From Diadema setosum (lineage: Eukaryota; Echinodermata; Echinoidea; Diadematoida; Diadematidae), in NCBI RefSeq assembly GCF_964275005.1, contig NC_092702.1:10350528-10414527 (forward strand): a DNA stretch of 64,000 bases, in the 5' to 3' direction. This document shows, piece after piece, positions 11,701 through 26,700 of this stretch. The notes under the pieces were generated by a model, which worked only from the letters and a program-made list of their open reading frames with translations, did not search any database and had not been told where the DNA came from. How positions within the stretch are numbered: position 1 is the first letter of the stretch; every line of letters starts with the position of its first letter. A program made the translations under genes and the position numbers.

Positions 11701-14700
11701 ATTGGAAAAATACACGAATATTCAGTTTAGTTTGGGACTTGCGCGGTGACGACATGACCACTGCTGACTATACCGCAAATTTGACTTATTATATGAGAAC
11801 TTGGCAAACTTTAAAATGCCATAACTTTCTTAGATTATTTCCTATTTGCAGTGAATCCTCGGCCATTATGCTCATCTGAAGTTTCTGTTTTCATTAAAGC
11901 CAACTTAAACATGGTGTGGCATTGTGCTTCCCTAGATGCGATGCGATGTGATCGTGTGTATACATGGAAAATTCTTAAGAGATGTTTTAATAGCACCATA
12001 TACGGTTATATAATGCACACAACGGAGATATTGTCTTAACATTATTATATTCATATTTTAACAGACTGGGTGTGTCCACTCAATAAGTCACAAGAAAATA
12101 CCAATAATACTCAAACAAATATCAAGTCTGTATCACACGCTTGAAGAGACGTTTAAATGGAAGATGCAAAAACGATAAGCTTTTGATCTAAAGCCTTGTT
12201 CACAGCTCTAAATGTGATATCAGGACAAACAATAACATAAATAGAATTCATAAAATTAACATTATGAATGATGTCATGCATACAACGTGATATATACGAA
12301 ATAATAGAAATTACATGTACCTAGAGAAGCACTCTGAGAGCGCAGACCTCCGCCAAGCATGCAAATCATTTTCACCACTGATCTTGTTCTTCCATAGAGA
12401 TATCAGTGATTTCCACCCATACGTACTTGTAGCATTGTGTGCTGAAAGTCGCCTGATTTCCCAATATAGAAGCCTTTGTCACGTCATAAACCCTCAGCTG
12501 CACGGCGCGCCTCGCCCCAGCAGAAACTAGAGCACGCACTTTACTGCGCGCAGGCAAACCTCAAATACGCGCAGCCTGAACTCCCAAGTTCATTGACCCT
12601 ATCTGCCAAAATATAAAAAATCCTTCACACTCCCAACAAATTCTCGGATCATTACCAAAAGTTAATCGTTTGTTACTTGTGTCATTCTCAACCTTTCAAC
12701 CGCTCAACCTGCAAGTTTCATCCCAATCCGTTAACTACTTTTTGAGTTATTTTGCACACGAACAAACTAACTAACAAACTGACTAACTAACAAACGAACA
12801 AACAAACCAACGGTAACGAAAACATAACCTCCTCCCTTGGCGGAGGTAATTATGGAAATCCTTATGTCTTATGTATGTTAAACAGTCGGGTTCATAATAG
12901 TCATCATTATATCCCTCACAAATTGCTTCTCGTCCTCTGATTGGTCGAGAGCACTGTAAACAACAAAACATAATTCTACCATACAAATCCACGTATGACT
13001 ATTCTCCCTAGGGAAATAGTACAAAAACTAATATCACGCTGGTGAAATTCGCGCCTTTTTTGCTTCGCGTCGCGACGCGAAAGATTTCACGTGTAAATGA
13101 ATGGGTATCATTACCGTCCAATTTTAAATTTACCTTATTTAAGTAAATTGCTTGAAAAGGTTGTTTTCTCACAACTGACAATGTATCTGCAAGATAATGA
13201 ATTGCTTGATTCATTTCAATCTGCGTACAAGCCTGGTCATAGTGTAGAAACACTGTTAGTCAACTTATCAGATATTGTGTTCAGAGAATTAGATAGTGGT
13301 AACATCACTGCTCTTATCATGCTTGATATGAGCTCAGCTTTTGACACAGTCGATCATGCTATTCTGATTCAACGATTGAGATATTTGGGCATCAAAGGAA
13401 CTGTTCTTGATTGGTTTATATCCTACTTATGTGATCGATCTCATTATGTCAGAATTGGTGATTCTACCTCTTGTAAAACTATGACAAAGTTTGGTGTACC
13501 TCAAGGTTCTGTTGGAGGCCCGCTGCTTTTTTCTCTGTATATGCAACCAGTTAGTGAAGTATTTCGCAAGCATTGTATTAGTTATCATTGTTATGCGGAT
13601 GATATACAACTTTATTTGTCTTTTAAACCCACTCTGTCTTCATTGTCATCCGCCATTGTAAAACTCGAAGCATGTTTGCAAGACCTGAAAATTTGGCTTA
13701 TATCCAATGGCCTTAAACTAAATGATGATAAATCTGAGTTTCTGTTATTGGGATCAAAGCGTATGTTAAGCAAAGTTGATTATCAGTCATGTCATGTCAA
13801 CATCGGTAGCACTTGCATTACTCCGTCGAAAACAGCCCGTAATTTAGGTGTCATATATTTGATCAGGAAATGTCATTTCGAAGTCATGTAACTCATATTC
13901 AGCGGAATGTTCGATATCAGTTGCGTAATTTAAGTTTCATAAGGAAATGTTTGTCTAAATCTGCAGCTGAGATACTTATTCATGCTTTGATTTCTTCTCG
14001 GTTGGATTTTTCGAATTCATTGTTGTGTAATCTTTAAAAAAAATATGTCACAAAACTTCAACGGTTGCAAAATTCTGCTGCCCGATTGTTAACTTTTACT
14101 AATAAGTTTGATTCCATGTCACCAGTTCTCCGTTCCTTACATTGGTTACCTGTAGAAAAAAGGATTATTTTCAAGATTCTGTTATTAGTACATCATTCAG
14201 TTCATTCTTTTTCCCCAATATACATAAGTAATTCTGTTCAAAAATACAATCCGACACAAAGGCTACGTTCATCATCAGACGCATTCTTACTCCAAACACC
14301 CAGAGTAAAACATGGGTATGGTGATCGTGCTTTTTCCGTTATGGGACCAAAATTGTGGAATCAGTTACCTCTTCAGTTAAGGGAACTGTCATCTACAGAG
14401 TCATTCAAATCCAAACTTAAAACTTATCTGTTCCTTTCATACTGAGGACTGTAATTGCTGTATGTCATTAATATTGGATCAATATTGTATTTTCAATATA
14501 TGTTGTATTCTTTATTTGGTATATATTTGCTTTTGTTTACCATTTTCTTCTTCGTTGAAATGTTTGAATATGTATATGCATGTAAATATATGGGGAAATT
14601 ACAGAATACCAGCTAAATTAGCATATTGGTGCGTATAAGAGCCGCCTCCGGCGGCTCTCCCTTAGAGATGACTTTCAGCCCGAAGGGCTGAAATTCGTCT

Positions 14701-17700
14701 TTCCCGTCGTCTGGGGCCCCCAAAAAGCCCGGGAACGGAACGGCCGTCAAAAAGTAGGTTGACCACACAATTTTTATGAAAATTGAGTGGTTTCAGAGGA
14801 AAACTGCTCTAAATCAAGATAAAACTCGAGTAAATCGTCGATAAAGAAAATCGAGCCGATTTTGACGGAACTACTTTAAACTTGATGACGTCATCACAGC
14901 TGACATCCTCCTTCCTTCATCTCTTTTCGACACAAGTCATTCACGATCAATCACACTACACTGTCACTAGTTTGGCAAGGCAGCGCGTATACGCGTATTG
15001 TCATGACACAATTACGCGCTCATCTGCTATACGTACACACTAAGAAAAAAAGGTTCAATAAGGGAGCTAGAAGGATTCGAAGTCGCGAAAATGGGTGCAA
15101 ACTACACGATTTGAGAAAATGGTGGAACTTTGCTTCTTATATGGTTCATTTTGGGTTCGATCTTGCCACGGTCATTGACGGTGCAATATTACGCCCCAAA
15201 CTAGTCTCAAAACAAAGGCCATCCTATGGTGTTGCTCGGCACTAAAATGCAATATTACATATCCTTGTGCTGATATTATGAACATATATATTTTGATATC
15301 AGGAAACTTAAATATCTTTCATATTCTATAATCATTCATCGAGAGTATATTTTCAAATTAAGGTGAGTCCATGATGAAAGGGGTCTACTAAAAAACAAAA
15401 GTAGAATACCTGATTGCTTGTCTGGTATTGACCAATCACATTGTACACATAACCTAGGATGTTTAACAGATGAAGTTCCAACTGGATGTAATTATTCAAA
15501 TAGTCGTCAGATTTCTATTGCTGTACAAAACAATTCCACAGGTGCATTTGTGCCTTCGCTGATCGGGATTCGATGCCGCCGTCTCACTGAGCAATCTGAA
15601 GATTCATTTTGGACGTTTACATAATTTTGGCTATATTTTGCTTCAAATGAAATCCTATACTTTAAGATAAAAACATATAAAACAAAAGTCAATTCTGAAC
15701 AGAAATATTATTGTGCAAAAGTGTTAATCAGAGCTGTTTCATGTGAAAGTGTTTAAACTGTACCTGGATAGCCGGTTTATTTTATCACTTTTCCTCATGA
15801 TTCTGACAAAGCAAACTGATATGAATCTTCAAATAGAATTCTCTATCAATAGAAACATCAGAATACTGCCAAGGCATGCCTATTATAATAATGTTCGTTT
15901 TATTTCATTTTTTTTTTGAGCAATTTCTATTCGTGTATCCCCGTGTCTTTAACATTCACCTAACCTATCTCTTATTGGTTGGGATGTCGAAACGTAATTA
16001 CCATTACAAAGACATATCTTCCTGTTTGTGGTTCATTCTTGCTAAGGTGCAATATTAAACCCATAACAAGTCTCAAAGAAAGACCCATATGGTGTTGATT
16101 GACACTTGAATACAATATTGCATACCGTCGTGGTGCTACTATGTACATGTTTTTTAAGACATCATAAAACTTGATGTTCTCCCATAATTTCATAATCATT
16201 CTTCGGAGCATCTTTAAATGAAGTTGAGTCTTTGATGAAAGGGTCTGCGAACAAGCTAACGAAGAATACTTGACTGCTCGTCTGGTATTGACCAATCGAA
16301 ATGGAATATGTCACAGCATTCCCCGCATGCTTACTGTGCGATGATGGAATCAAACCCTACTACACGCTAAAGATTTTCGTTGCGACTCGATCTCGGGACA
16401 GAAAAAAAAAAAGTCAATATTTTTTCAAGGCCCTCAAATCTGGAATTCCATCCACTCTGATGTGAAATGTACGAAAACGGTACAAAGTTTTAAGGAAGCT
16501 TTAAAACGTATTTTACTTGAAAGGTTTTCTGGAAGTTACCAATATCATTTTACGAATTTATAAGAGACTAGCAAGATAGGGTGTGTTTGTGAAAATGACA
16601 TCTTGTGTATTGCTAATATGCACTGGTCCATGTTTTTGTCTGTGTATGCATGTGTGTGTATGTGTGAGTGTGTGTGTGTTTGTGTGTGTGTGTGTGCCAA
16701 TGTTTTTCTCTGTATATACAATGTATTCACTTTTCCGGGATTAGTTTTAAATAAGGCCAATTGCCTTCTCACTCACCCCTTCACTTGATATCTTTTGCTG
16801 TTTGTTTGCTTTGTTTGTTTGTTTGTCACATTGTCATTTTATTCATACCATTGTCACATTTTATGTATGCATATTTTATTAAGTGAACGTAAAGGAAATG
16901 ATAAACTAAAATCATTTAGAGAGCAAACTCGCGGATATATAAGGGTGCAAACTACACGATTTATTTGTAAGGGTTGATTTTTTTCCCTTTTTTTTTCATG
17001 GATTCATGCACGGTAAAGCCTAAGGGTAAAATGCATGCACATGAAAAATGTAAGCACGTGTTTCCGTGTGCTTGCAAACACCACATTTTAGAATGAATAA
17101 AGACTAGCTGTGATAGTGGAATTTCTCATGAATAAATAATAAAGCATTAAAACCCTGGCTATTGTTCAACACCAATGTCAGGGTGTTAACCACATACTCC
17201 CATACACACCCATTGACCCCTGTGCAAAGTGAAAATTTTGTACAGAGGGTTGGAAATAGAGCAAAATCTGTAACCTAACTGTGAAATTGATCATGGATTT
17301 CATGAAACTAATTTGTGTTTTAAACCACCTCCAACGAAATTGTACACTATACAACTATCTCCCATATCAATGATAGTGTTATCTGATATATAGTTACTGA
17401 ATTATTAAGAATCAAAAGTGGATTTTTTTTTAAAACGCCTATTAATCCATAGAATACATTCGATGCAAAATAATGACATGGATGTTTCCTAGAGTGTCAA
17501 TTCACGGACCCAGTAATTTGGTCACCTGGTGTGGGCATGTTCATTCTTTTCTTAAACATGATTTATGAATTCAATGAATTGTTGAGTTGTGCAAACTTAT
17601 GTGCACATAAGTTGACTCCCAGATGGCTCATTGTACAGCTCGTTCATGCGTGTTTGAGCTGAGCATCTAGCGCAAATTCCATTTCCATAGCAGATCAGCT

Positions 17701-20700
17701 CTTCTGAGGCTTTTCGTAGCGGCTTACTGCAACTCTGACTTCAAAATTATTTTGTCCACTTCATAATATCAAGACCCCGCAGATTCCAACCACGTGGAAA
17801 ATGGTGAGTTAAAACATCATCGTAAAGCATGATTTGAAATATCCACAATGTTCTCGACCAAGGCCTTACTCTCGATATTACCCTTCATCAAATTTCTTGT
17901 ATCTGTTATGTTGTTTTTGGTTGTATAGCCATGTCTTATAATGTAGGCTTGCAGGCAGTAATATCAAAATGTTCATTTTAGAGTTCTGTTAAAACTGTCT
18001 AGTTTTATGCGTGCTGTTTTCTGTTCTATTTTGTTTTGTTTCGTAACCATTCTGTGGAATTAGAGCAGCTTTAGCGATAAAATGTCTTGCTAAAGACGTC
18101 ATGGCATTCCGATTTCAGATTTCAGATTCATTTATTGTTCATTTAGGAAATTCTTTTTGTTGGTACATGGGCGTGCACATAGGCATATCTACATAATGCA
18201 TAAACTCACATATATTCATGTACATGTACACATTACAAATGATACAATTTTTACTACATACACAATTATACAAGCATAATTTATACTCACAATACAGTGA
18301 ACACATACATAATCACAAATTTCAAGTAATTCTTTATATTTACCGATCAACAACAAAACGAAATAGTTAAGAAAACGTGGAATCGGATATTCCTATAGGA
18401 AGTGTATCCTTAACATAACCTTCACGCCACCTCCCCCCCCCCCCCCACACACACACACAAACACACATCCCCAAGGATAATACATCGCGTCGTGCCATAC
18501 CATATTTGATTAATGACGAATAAAAGGAACGGAACTGAAGTTGATGAATAATTGTTGATAAACTCATGGATAAATAGACTAGTGTACTAACTGAACTCAT
18601 AATGGCAAACATTGCACGCTTATCTTTATGCTTGGATAATTCTCTGTAGTCAGGTAGTGTTAGTGGTAGACTTAAGTTCACCCTGTAAGGCTGTATGCAG
18701 CAAGGCAGTGTATAAAATTGAACTATACATTAAGCTGCCATGGAGAGAGTTATGTAGTCACATTTACATAAGTTAGCTCTTCTGCAAAATTATTACACAC
18801 GCATGAACAGTGGCCTTGAACTCATGACACTTGATTTTCCTTTTCAGGTATTCAAGCAAGATACAATAATTTGCCCGCATTCTCCTGATCACGTAAACTG
18901 ATATGCAATTCTGAAGGACAGAGTGATTCCTCAACAGAATATGTAAGTTTCATTAATGGATTAATCCGTAATACATGTATACACTTGTATATGTATTTTC
19001 AGGTTATTGATTCATCTAGATTTTCAGCTTGTGATATCCGTGAAGTATATTATATTAAAGCGTATTATTACACATGAACGCAGTTTTATCAGTTACTATA
19101 ACGTAGCCACCGTTTAGTGGGTTGCGGAAAATTTGATAAGACTACAGTGCAATTTTTGATACCATCTATAATCGAGAGATATGTTACTCAAGTGGACCAT
19201 CGCGATCATTCATTCTTGCCTTTTCCGTTCTACGTCTTCTCAGTTTTTTTGGACTTTTTCCTGAAAACTCCATGATGGATTGTAACTCATACAGGCAGCA
19301 TCTCTACCCCGCAAGAATCTTCATTTTTTTTCATTTTTTATTTATTTATTTATTTATATATTATTTATTTTGTTTTATATTATTTTGTTTATTATTATTA
19401 TTATTTTTTTTTTTTTGGGGGGGGGGTAATCTTCTTTTCTGTAACCAGTATTATCAAAGTAAATCAAATCAATGTTATGAATAAGTAGAGGGGGCTATAT
19501 TTTCACTTTTTTGTGTGTGTGGTAGCAGGATTAGAGGTGTCAACCATAATGGGCATCATTACACTCATTGCCATGGCCAGCACCCGGACCATCATCTGTG
19601 GCAAGCTCAGCAACGGCTGAATGGCTGAGGTCTATAAGTCTTACTCCTTTTCCTAACTGTGTAAAATATACAGCAAACTGATGTTTAATTGGCATGTAAT
19701 TTGATGTTGTCTTACTTTGTTATTTTATGTTATGAAGACTTTGAGTTGGTCAGGAAAAATGTGGGAATATTTGAATATGCCCTATGTCATAAATGTATGC
19801 AGGCCTACATAAAAGGTGTGTATTTTCATCTCATTCCAAATTCGCCACATTTTTCTTTTCAACATGACTTTACTCAGGCTATTCCACATTTATTCTTTTT
19901 TTTTTTCAGCTCTAACGTAGTGATGTCGGCATGCTGTCTCCTAATTCCCCGTCTGCCTGGAGAGGACATGCTGTATGTCTGTGACAAAGTAAGTGCTGCA
20001 CTTTTATTTTTTTATGGGAGACGGGAATTCCATCTGCTTTGTGACTAGAAATATAAGAGGAATATTTCTTTGCAACATTATCATGTTTTACTTATATGAC
20101 AAAGAGCTGAAATAAATCTATCCGACCGGATTTGTTTAGAAACCAATATCAAAGCTTAAAGGGATGGTATAGTATTGGTGGAGGTGAGGATTTGGGCTTT
20201 TAACTTTTTGTGATATACCAAGAACCTACTTATGAAATAATAGAGAGTATGCCATTCTAAGAGGAATTCTAAAGATTATTTGATGAAAATTGGTTTTGAA
20301 ATGGATGAGCCATCCAAAAACAAAATAAAACGCAGCAATCGTGATAAAAAGTGAGTCCTATATTATATTATTATTGCTCTGTTTTGGATATCGCAGCTAT
20401 TTCAAAACCATTTCTCATTATTTCAGCAAAAGACGTTAGAAACCTGAAGTAGATCTATGCAATCAATTTAATTTTCCATTTTCTGGTCAATGGTCATAGT
20501 TGCAACCTGTTAGTTTATGTAAGCAACAAAACCGCCTATAGTGTAAACGACCTATTTCCTTCGAAATTTTATTCAGTCATTATTTATTCATGCCAAAATC
20601 TCTTTCAGAACCTGGCAGAACTAAATCCCACAATCTTCACTGTGAATGCTGCGCACTATTTGGCTGGATGGTTGTGAAATCTGCCCGAATTCCTGTATAC

Positions 20701-23700
20701 AATCGTGTCTTCCTTCGCTACAATGTTTCCGGCCTGCTGTGCTCTGTGGCTTTCAGTATCCCAGACAAGGCAGAAACACCCGATGCATACTTCAGCAGTA
20801 CATTGCAAGCCTTGATCTGAACAGGCAACTATCACGAAGAAAAACCTACGGCATTTCATTAACAATATTGTTCAATAATTGTCTTGATATAGTTTACCAG
20901 CCTAAAGTTTTCATGGTGTATACTTTTACAAGGAATTGTCACCAGAGAAATGATGTTGTTCAGCTTGTCCCTCCGTTCGTACATCAGTCTGTTATCGATT
21001 ATGGCAACGTTGTATCACGAAGGGAAATGAAACGAAAAGTACAAGTGGACAAGTTAATGCAGGGAGATTACTTTAGCCGTTGAACACATCGTCACAAATT
21101 GAGGAATATCGGAAAATCCGTTGAAGAGCTATATATACACATAATTATATTTAGAGTTTCAGTGCCGCCATTACGACATGAGAAAGCTACATCTTTGACG
21201 TCAACCATGGAAAATTATATAAAGAAATGTAAGGAAAATAGGCATAGTTTCACGTTTCTAGCATTACAAAAGGAGCACTTGATTTACTTCTTCCAGAAGG
21301 GGGTGGGGGTAATATTACCCTTAACATTATGGCAACGACAAATAAGTGGAGGCAATTTGTACTTTTCATTTAGAATCAGATTTTATGGAATTCCCTTGAT
21401 ATTTTCGTCATATACGTTTCCATACATGAAAGTGACACTGAAACTTTAAAAAATGCATGACTTCCACTGGATCATACGATTTTCCATGTTCACTTATGTG
21501 TTCTTGTGATATTGCTCCAATCCACGGGTACATTTGGGTTTCATTCCCCTTTAAAGTGAAAACAAAGTTCTGGTAAGGGCCTGAGAACCCGTCTGGCACC
21601 ATTTCATATTTGCTTGCAATATATCGAAAGAGTCTACAAAGAAACTTACCTGGCTGACGCGGTTTGCAGGAATGATGAGTCGTTTTGGAGTATTTTGAGA
21701 AAAATAATAAAAGTCGGTAGACCGACTTTTATTCCAGAAGGCTCCAGACTAACTCGGTCTCAGGGAAAACTCGACCCTATTTCAGACAATTTACACACAG
21801 TTCGTGATCGCCATGTTCATCAGTACTCTATAATACTACGGGTACCAAATGAGGCCTTACCAACTGAGCAGACAGGAAAGTGCGTGCTAATCCTGTACAA
21901 AACAAATGGACAGTGCACGGTCCTCAAGCCTATAGCCATGTCTACACCTATCCAAAAACTTGTAGTTATACTAACTACGAGCGCAGAAATGCGTTCCCCT
22001 AACCACGACAAAACTTCGATGCCGTTCACACCTACATGCAGTTAGCAAAACCTCGAGGTAAAGATAACTACGATAGAAAATAAAGGGCGCCTAGTTTGCA
22101 CATAGGGTTGCCCACTATTGTGGAAAAATCTGAGCGTCGTGGTTAACCAAACTCCGTTCACATCTGTCATAGTTTAAGCGCGCTGCCACAGCGCGCTTAA
22201 ACTACGCGCTTAAACCACGACAACACCCTAAGAAATCTTGTGGTGTTGTCGTGGTGTCTTCGCCTTAAGGTTTTGTCGTGGTTTTCTAAACTACATGCGT
22301 CTACATCTACGCTAACTTGGAGTTTAGTGCCTCGTAGTTTACAAAACCTCGAGGTTTAGAAAACCTTAAGGTAAAGGGACCTAGGTGTGAACCTCACTTA
22401 TATAGTATACGCACATCACCTCAGTTGCTGAGACGCGCGGTCTTTGAAGTTTTTGTTGTTGTTTATCAAGCGTCTTTGATTGTTTTTAGAGGTGCTTGAG
22501 AGGCGCACAATAATTTTGCATGCGCGCCAAAGAGGTTTTTGATGCGCGCGTTGTAACAAATCGGACCATTACTGCGAGTAGCCAGAACGCTACAATGTAG
22601 TTTATACAGGCCGCTCCCATATGCATAGTACAACGCTGTACAATCCAGAGGGACAACCAATACAACTCATCCCGCCGTCAAGCAAAGCGAGGCCGAGTTA
22701 TCCCCGAGTCCGAGTCTAGCCTGACCCCGTTCGGGTAAGTTCTGAGACTGAACGTTTTTGGTTAATATTTCCCATTTTCGTCGTTACCCATCGAATATCT
22801 TGTTATTACAGCGTTATTCCGCACATTTCCTAGGCATACGTTCACATTTTGGAGCAAAATTTGACAACTTTTGCAGGCGTACAAGAACTTTCTTTGGGCT
22901 TTAAGTACTGTTTGAGCTATCCAAATGAAACTTTGCATATGTACGATTGGATGAAGTTACTTCTGCCACCTTGTGGGTGCCAGCGTTCAAGGTCAAATAT
23001 TGTAGGTCATTATCAAATTCTACAATGTCATTTCGTGCTCTTTCTTTGTATCTCACCTTGTAAGCACTGTCGACATAGTATTGTGGTGTTCTTTTAATAA
23101 CTTTCCACACTTTTGAGCTATATGACCACCAAATTCACTCCCCAGAACATCTAAGTGATGGCTGTCAAGTGTTGATATTGGTGAAGTCCGACTCCGTCAA
23201 CAGTCAAAAAGTCAATGAGCTTACATTTGAAAATCAGTGTAATCACAAATTCGATATGTGGGCAAGACATCACTTCGCTTTTACCTTGTTAGATGGTGAA
23301 TATTTGTGAAGCTTCCGTTTCTAATTCATACAGCATGGCTTGTGCCGAAAGGGTGGGTTGGGTGGTGGCGCGTCGCGTTAATGGGAACACCACCCTTCGT
23401 CCAAAGCCCCCCCGGTTTTGCCGAAAGGGTGCGTTGGGAGCGTTGGGTCGCGTCGCGTTGACTGGAACCCCACCCTTCGTCCAAAGCCCCCCCGGTTTTG
23501 CCGAAAGGGTGTGTTGGTACTTTTTCTCATGTAATATTAAAAGACGACTTCTGAATTTATATTTAACCTTCAAACAACCATTTTAAAGAGGCTATCGTCC
23601 GGATCGGTTTACACTCTATTACCACCTGGTCTACAGCCAGTTGGTCTAATAACCAGTTGGTCTAGTCATCATTTCGTCCAATTACTGTTTGGTCTAATTG

Positions 23701-26700
23701 TTATTTGGTTTAATTACTATTTGGTCTACATACAATTCGTCTAATAATAGCCATTTGGTCTATTTTTGGTCTATTATGAGTTGGTCTAATTCCATTTCGT
23801 ATAATCATCAAATTGTCTAAAATGAAACCAAATTTGTCCTATATAAATTTGGTGTACACATCAATAAAAAGGGCCCCCCCCCCAAAAAAAAAAAAATAGC
23901 CCAGTTGGTCATATAGACGAAACGATGATTGGACCAAATGGTACCTGATTAGACCAGGAGGCTGGCTATTAGACCAAATGACAATAAGATTAATGGTTAT
24001 TAGACTAAATGGGTGTAGACTAAGTGATGATAGACAGAGGCTAGACCAACTGGGCAATGGACCAAAATTAATGATGTATACACCAAATTTATATTGGAAA
24101 AAATAATTTGGTTTTATTTTAGACCATTTGATGATTAGACGAAATGGAATTAGACCAACTCATAATAGACCAAATCGGTATTTGATGATATAAATTGGTG
24201 TTAGACCAAAAATAGACCAAATGGCTATTATTAGACGAATTGACTGTAGACCAAATAGCAATTAAACTAAATAACAATTAGACCAAACAGTAATTGGACG
24301 AAATGATGACTAGACCAACTGGTTATTAGACCAACTGATATTAAACAGTCTATTAGACCAACTGGCTGTAGACCAAGTGGTAATAGAGTGTAAACCGATA
24401 ATAATGATAATAATAATACTAAGAATAATAATACAATACATTTGTAATGCGCTTAATACAAAATGGAATTAGACCAACTTTCGTCTCCTCCCTGTGCGCT
24501 TAGAAACCGATCCGGACGATAGCCTCTTTGAAATGGTTGTTTGACGGTTAATTCAAAACTCGTCTTTTAATATTACATGAGAAAAAGTACCAACGCACCC
24601 TTTCGGCAAAACCGGGGGGGGGGGGGGGGCTTTGGACGAAGGGTGGGGTTCTAGTCAACGCGACGCGACCCAACGCTCCCAACGCACCCTTTTGGCAAAA
24701 CCGGGGGGGCTTTGGACGAAGGGTGGTGTTCCCATTAACGCGACGCGCCACCACCCAACCCACCCTTTCGGCACAAGCCATACAGCATCAGCATACCTTA
24801 TGTCTGAGAATAGTGGTAAAGAAGATTAGATACTTTGGCAACAGCGTGTAAAATTCGCAAAATTTTATTTTGTACCTTATTTGCTGAACAAACGTCGTAG
24901 GAGGACTACAACCTGCCAGGCAGTATGGCGGAACAATTACTCTATTATTAGCGTCATAGAATAAATGACAATGATGTAGTTCTGAAGCATGCTATTCATT
25001 AGATACTTTTGCAATGACTCCATGTATACTTTTAATCGAACTAGGTATATAATCAGCAATGTCTTGTACTTGAATAACGACAGAATGATTTCGGTGAGGA
25101 AAGTTTTCTGTCACGTCATTTAGGAATAAGGGAACGTGTCAATATTATGCTATTTGTTCCATAGTTATTTCTGAAGTGGTTAAATGTATTTTCCTTTAAA
25201 AAAATCATTTTATATATACCTACGTTGCATCCAGATGCTTATTCGTTGAAATATATGGGCAATGTATTCAAAGGACAAAGATCATACACTAATGGGCCTA
25301 GGGTATAATAATAATAATACAGCATTTCACTCGTTGTTGTTTTGCTTTGTTTTGTTTTGTGTGTTTTTTTTTTGGGGGGGGGGGGGAGAGGGGGGGGGGG
25401 ACACGGTTCAAAGTGTCCTGAAACCTTGTATAATACATGCATTTAGTCATGTATGATGCCAAACTGTTCCCGCTCATACAAATGCAGCCGTTTCAAGGAA
25501 ATAACATAAGATTATTCTTATACTCCATGATTTGGTAATGCTTAAGTGGTTCATAAGAGTCCAGTGAAACTGTGTACAGAACAAAAAGTGGATTTGACAA
25601 TGGTATACGATATCCGCAATTTACTCTTTGACGGGGTCTATCATCCGATTAATATATATATATAAGCACGGTAGTCCCCTATTCGGCAACTACAAGTTAG
25701 ATAAGCTGCAATCATTTTGCACGCGACCATGGCGTTATACCCAAAGGTGATCTGCAAATCCCTGTGTGCCTACAGAGGATTGGAAAACGTAACAACTTTC
25801 TATGTATAGAACAACGAAACAGAAACTGGTGCATGTATTATTCTCAGTCACTTTGTTAGTCATTATGATGATTTGCTCATTGCAGTTCCGGAATATTAGC
25901 TCGAGGGACTCGAATTGATCACCCAAAACAAAATCTGAATACATAACCATGATAACTGCGATTCTGCCTATAGTCTCCATTGGTAGCCCATAAGGGCTGG
26001 TATCAAGTTCGATTTTCATATTATAATTATACCTTGTATTTAGATGTTTTCATCGAAATGCCCGTATACCTGAATATGGTATGCGTATGTCAGTTAAGTA
26101 TCTAAACCATAATAAATTGTAGTCGTAATCTAAGTGCCAAGAATCTCATGATTTGAATAAGTGTGAACACCAAGACATGTCGTGATAAGGACTTTAAGAC
26201 AATTGGCATCGTCATTATAAAACAAACTCCTAATATTGTAAGACATGTTTTAAATTTTAGATAAATTCATGTCTATGCTGGAAACATCTTTTTGATGATT
26301 CATGATGACGTCACTGTTACATGAATATTGTACGCATGGAAATATGTAGGCCTATTCGTTTAAATGCATACAAACAACTTGTTAAATCCTCTTACATTTT
26401 TTTTTATAGATATGGTGCATACTTTAGAAATGTACGTAGCATGCTTTTGTTTTTTGAGGCTTTGTGTACTGGCAAAAAGCATATCTTATTCTTATAGATT
26501 ATGTGAATAAGTACGTATTCAAGTACGTTTTGAATAAAACGTATCCAGACAAATGTATATCATATTTTTACCTCTTCCTTCATGCAGATGACTGGGTGAT
26601 GCTCTTGCCTAGAGGGTTTGTTTGATAGATAATGATAGTGCTCACCTCATTGGAAAGGTAATTGGGTAAATATTTGGTTTTAGTATGTCATTCAAACACA

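Noticed and set aside
14639..14691. GC hairpins resembling bacterial terminators
   Set aside because: The context is a eukaryotic intron next to a LINE; they are more likely repeat-end palindromes.
16600..16790. Open frames across the (TG)n tract, Cys/Val-rich or Thr/His-rich
   Set aside because: They are microsatellite translations; the same holds for frames over the (TA)n tracts at 36416, 56978 and 61359.
18848..18903. Possible CHHC (GTSF1-type) zinc-finger start, CPHSPDH
   Set aside because: A stop follows within a few codons, and the expected second His/Cys half is absent in any splice combination I tried.
23600..24400. CRISPR-like regularly spaced short repeats
   Set aside because: Units are degenerate, irregularly spaced and present in both orientations inside a foldback transposon; there is no cas gene.
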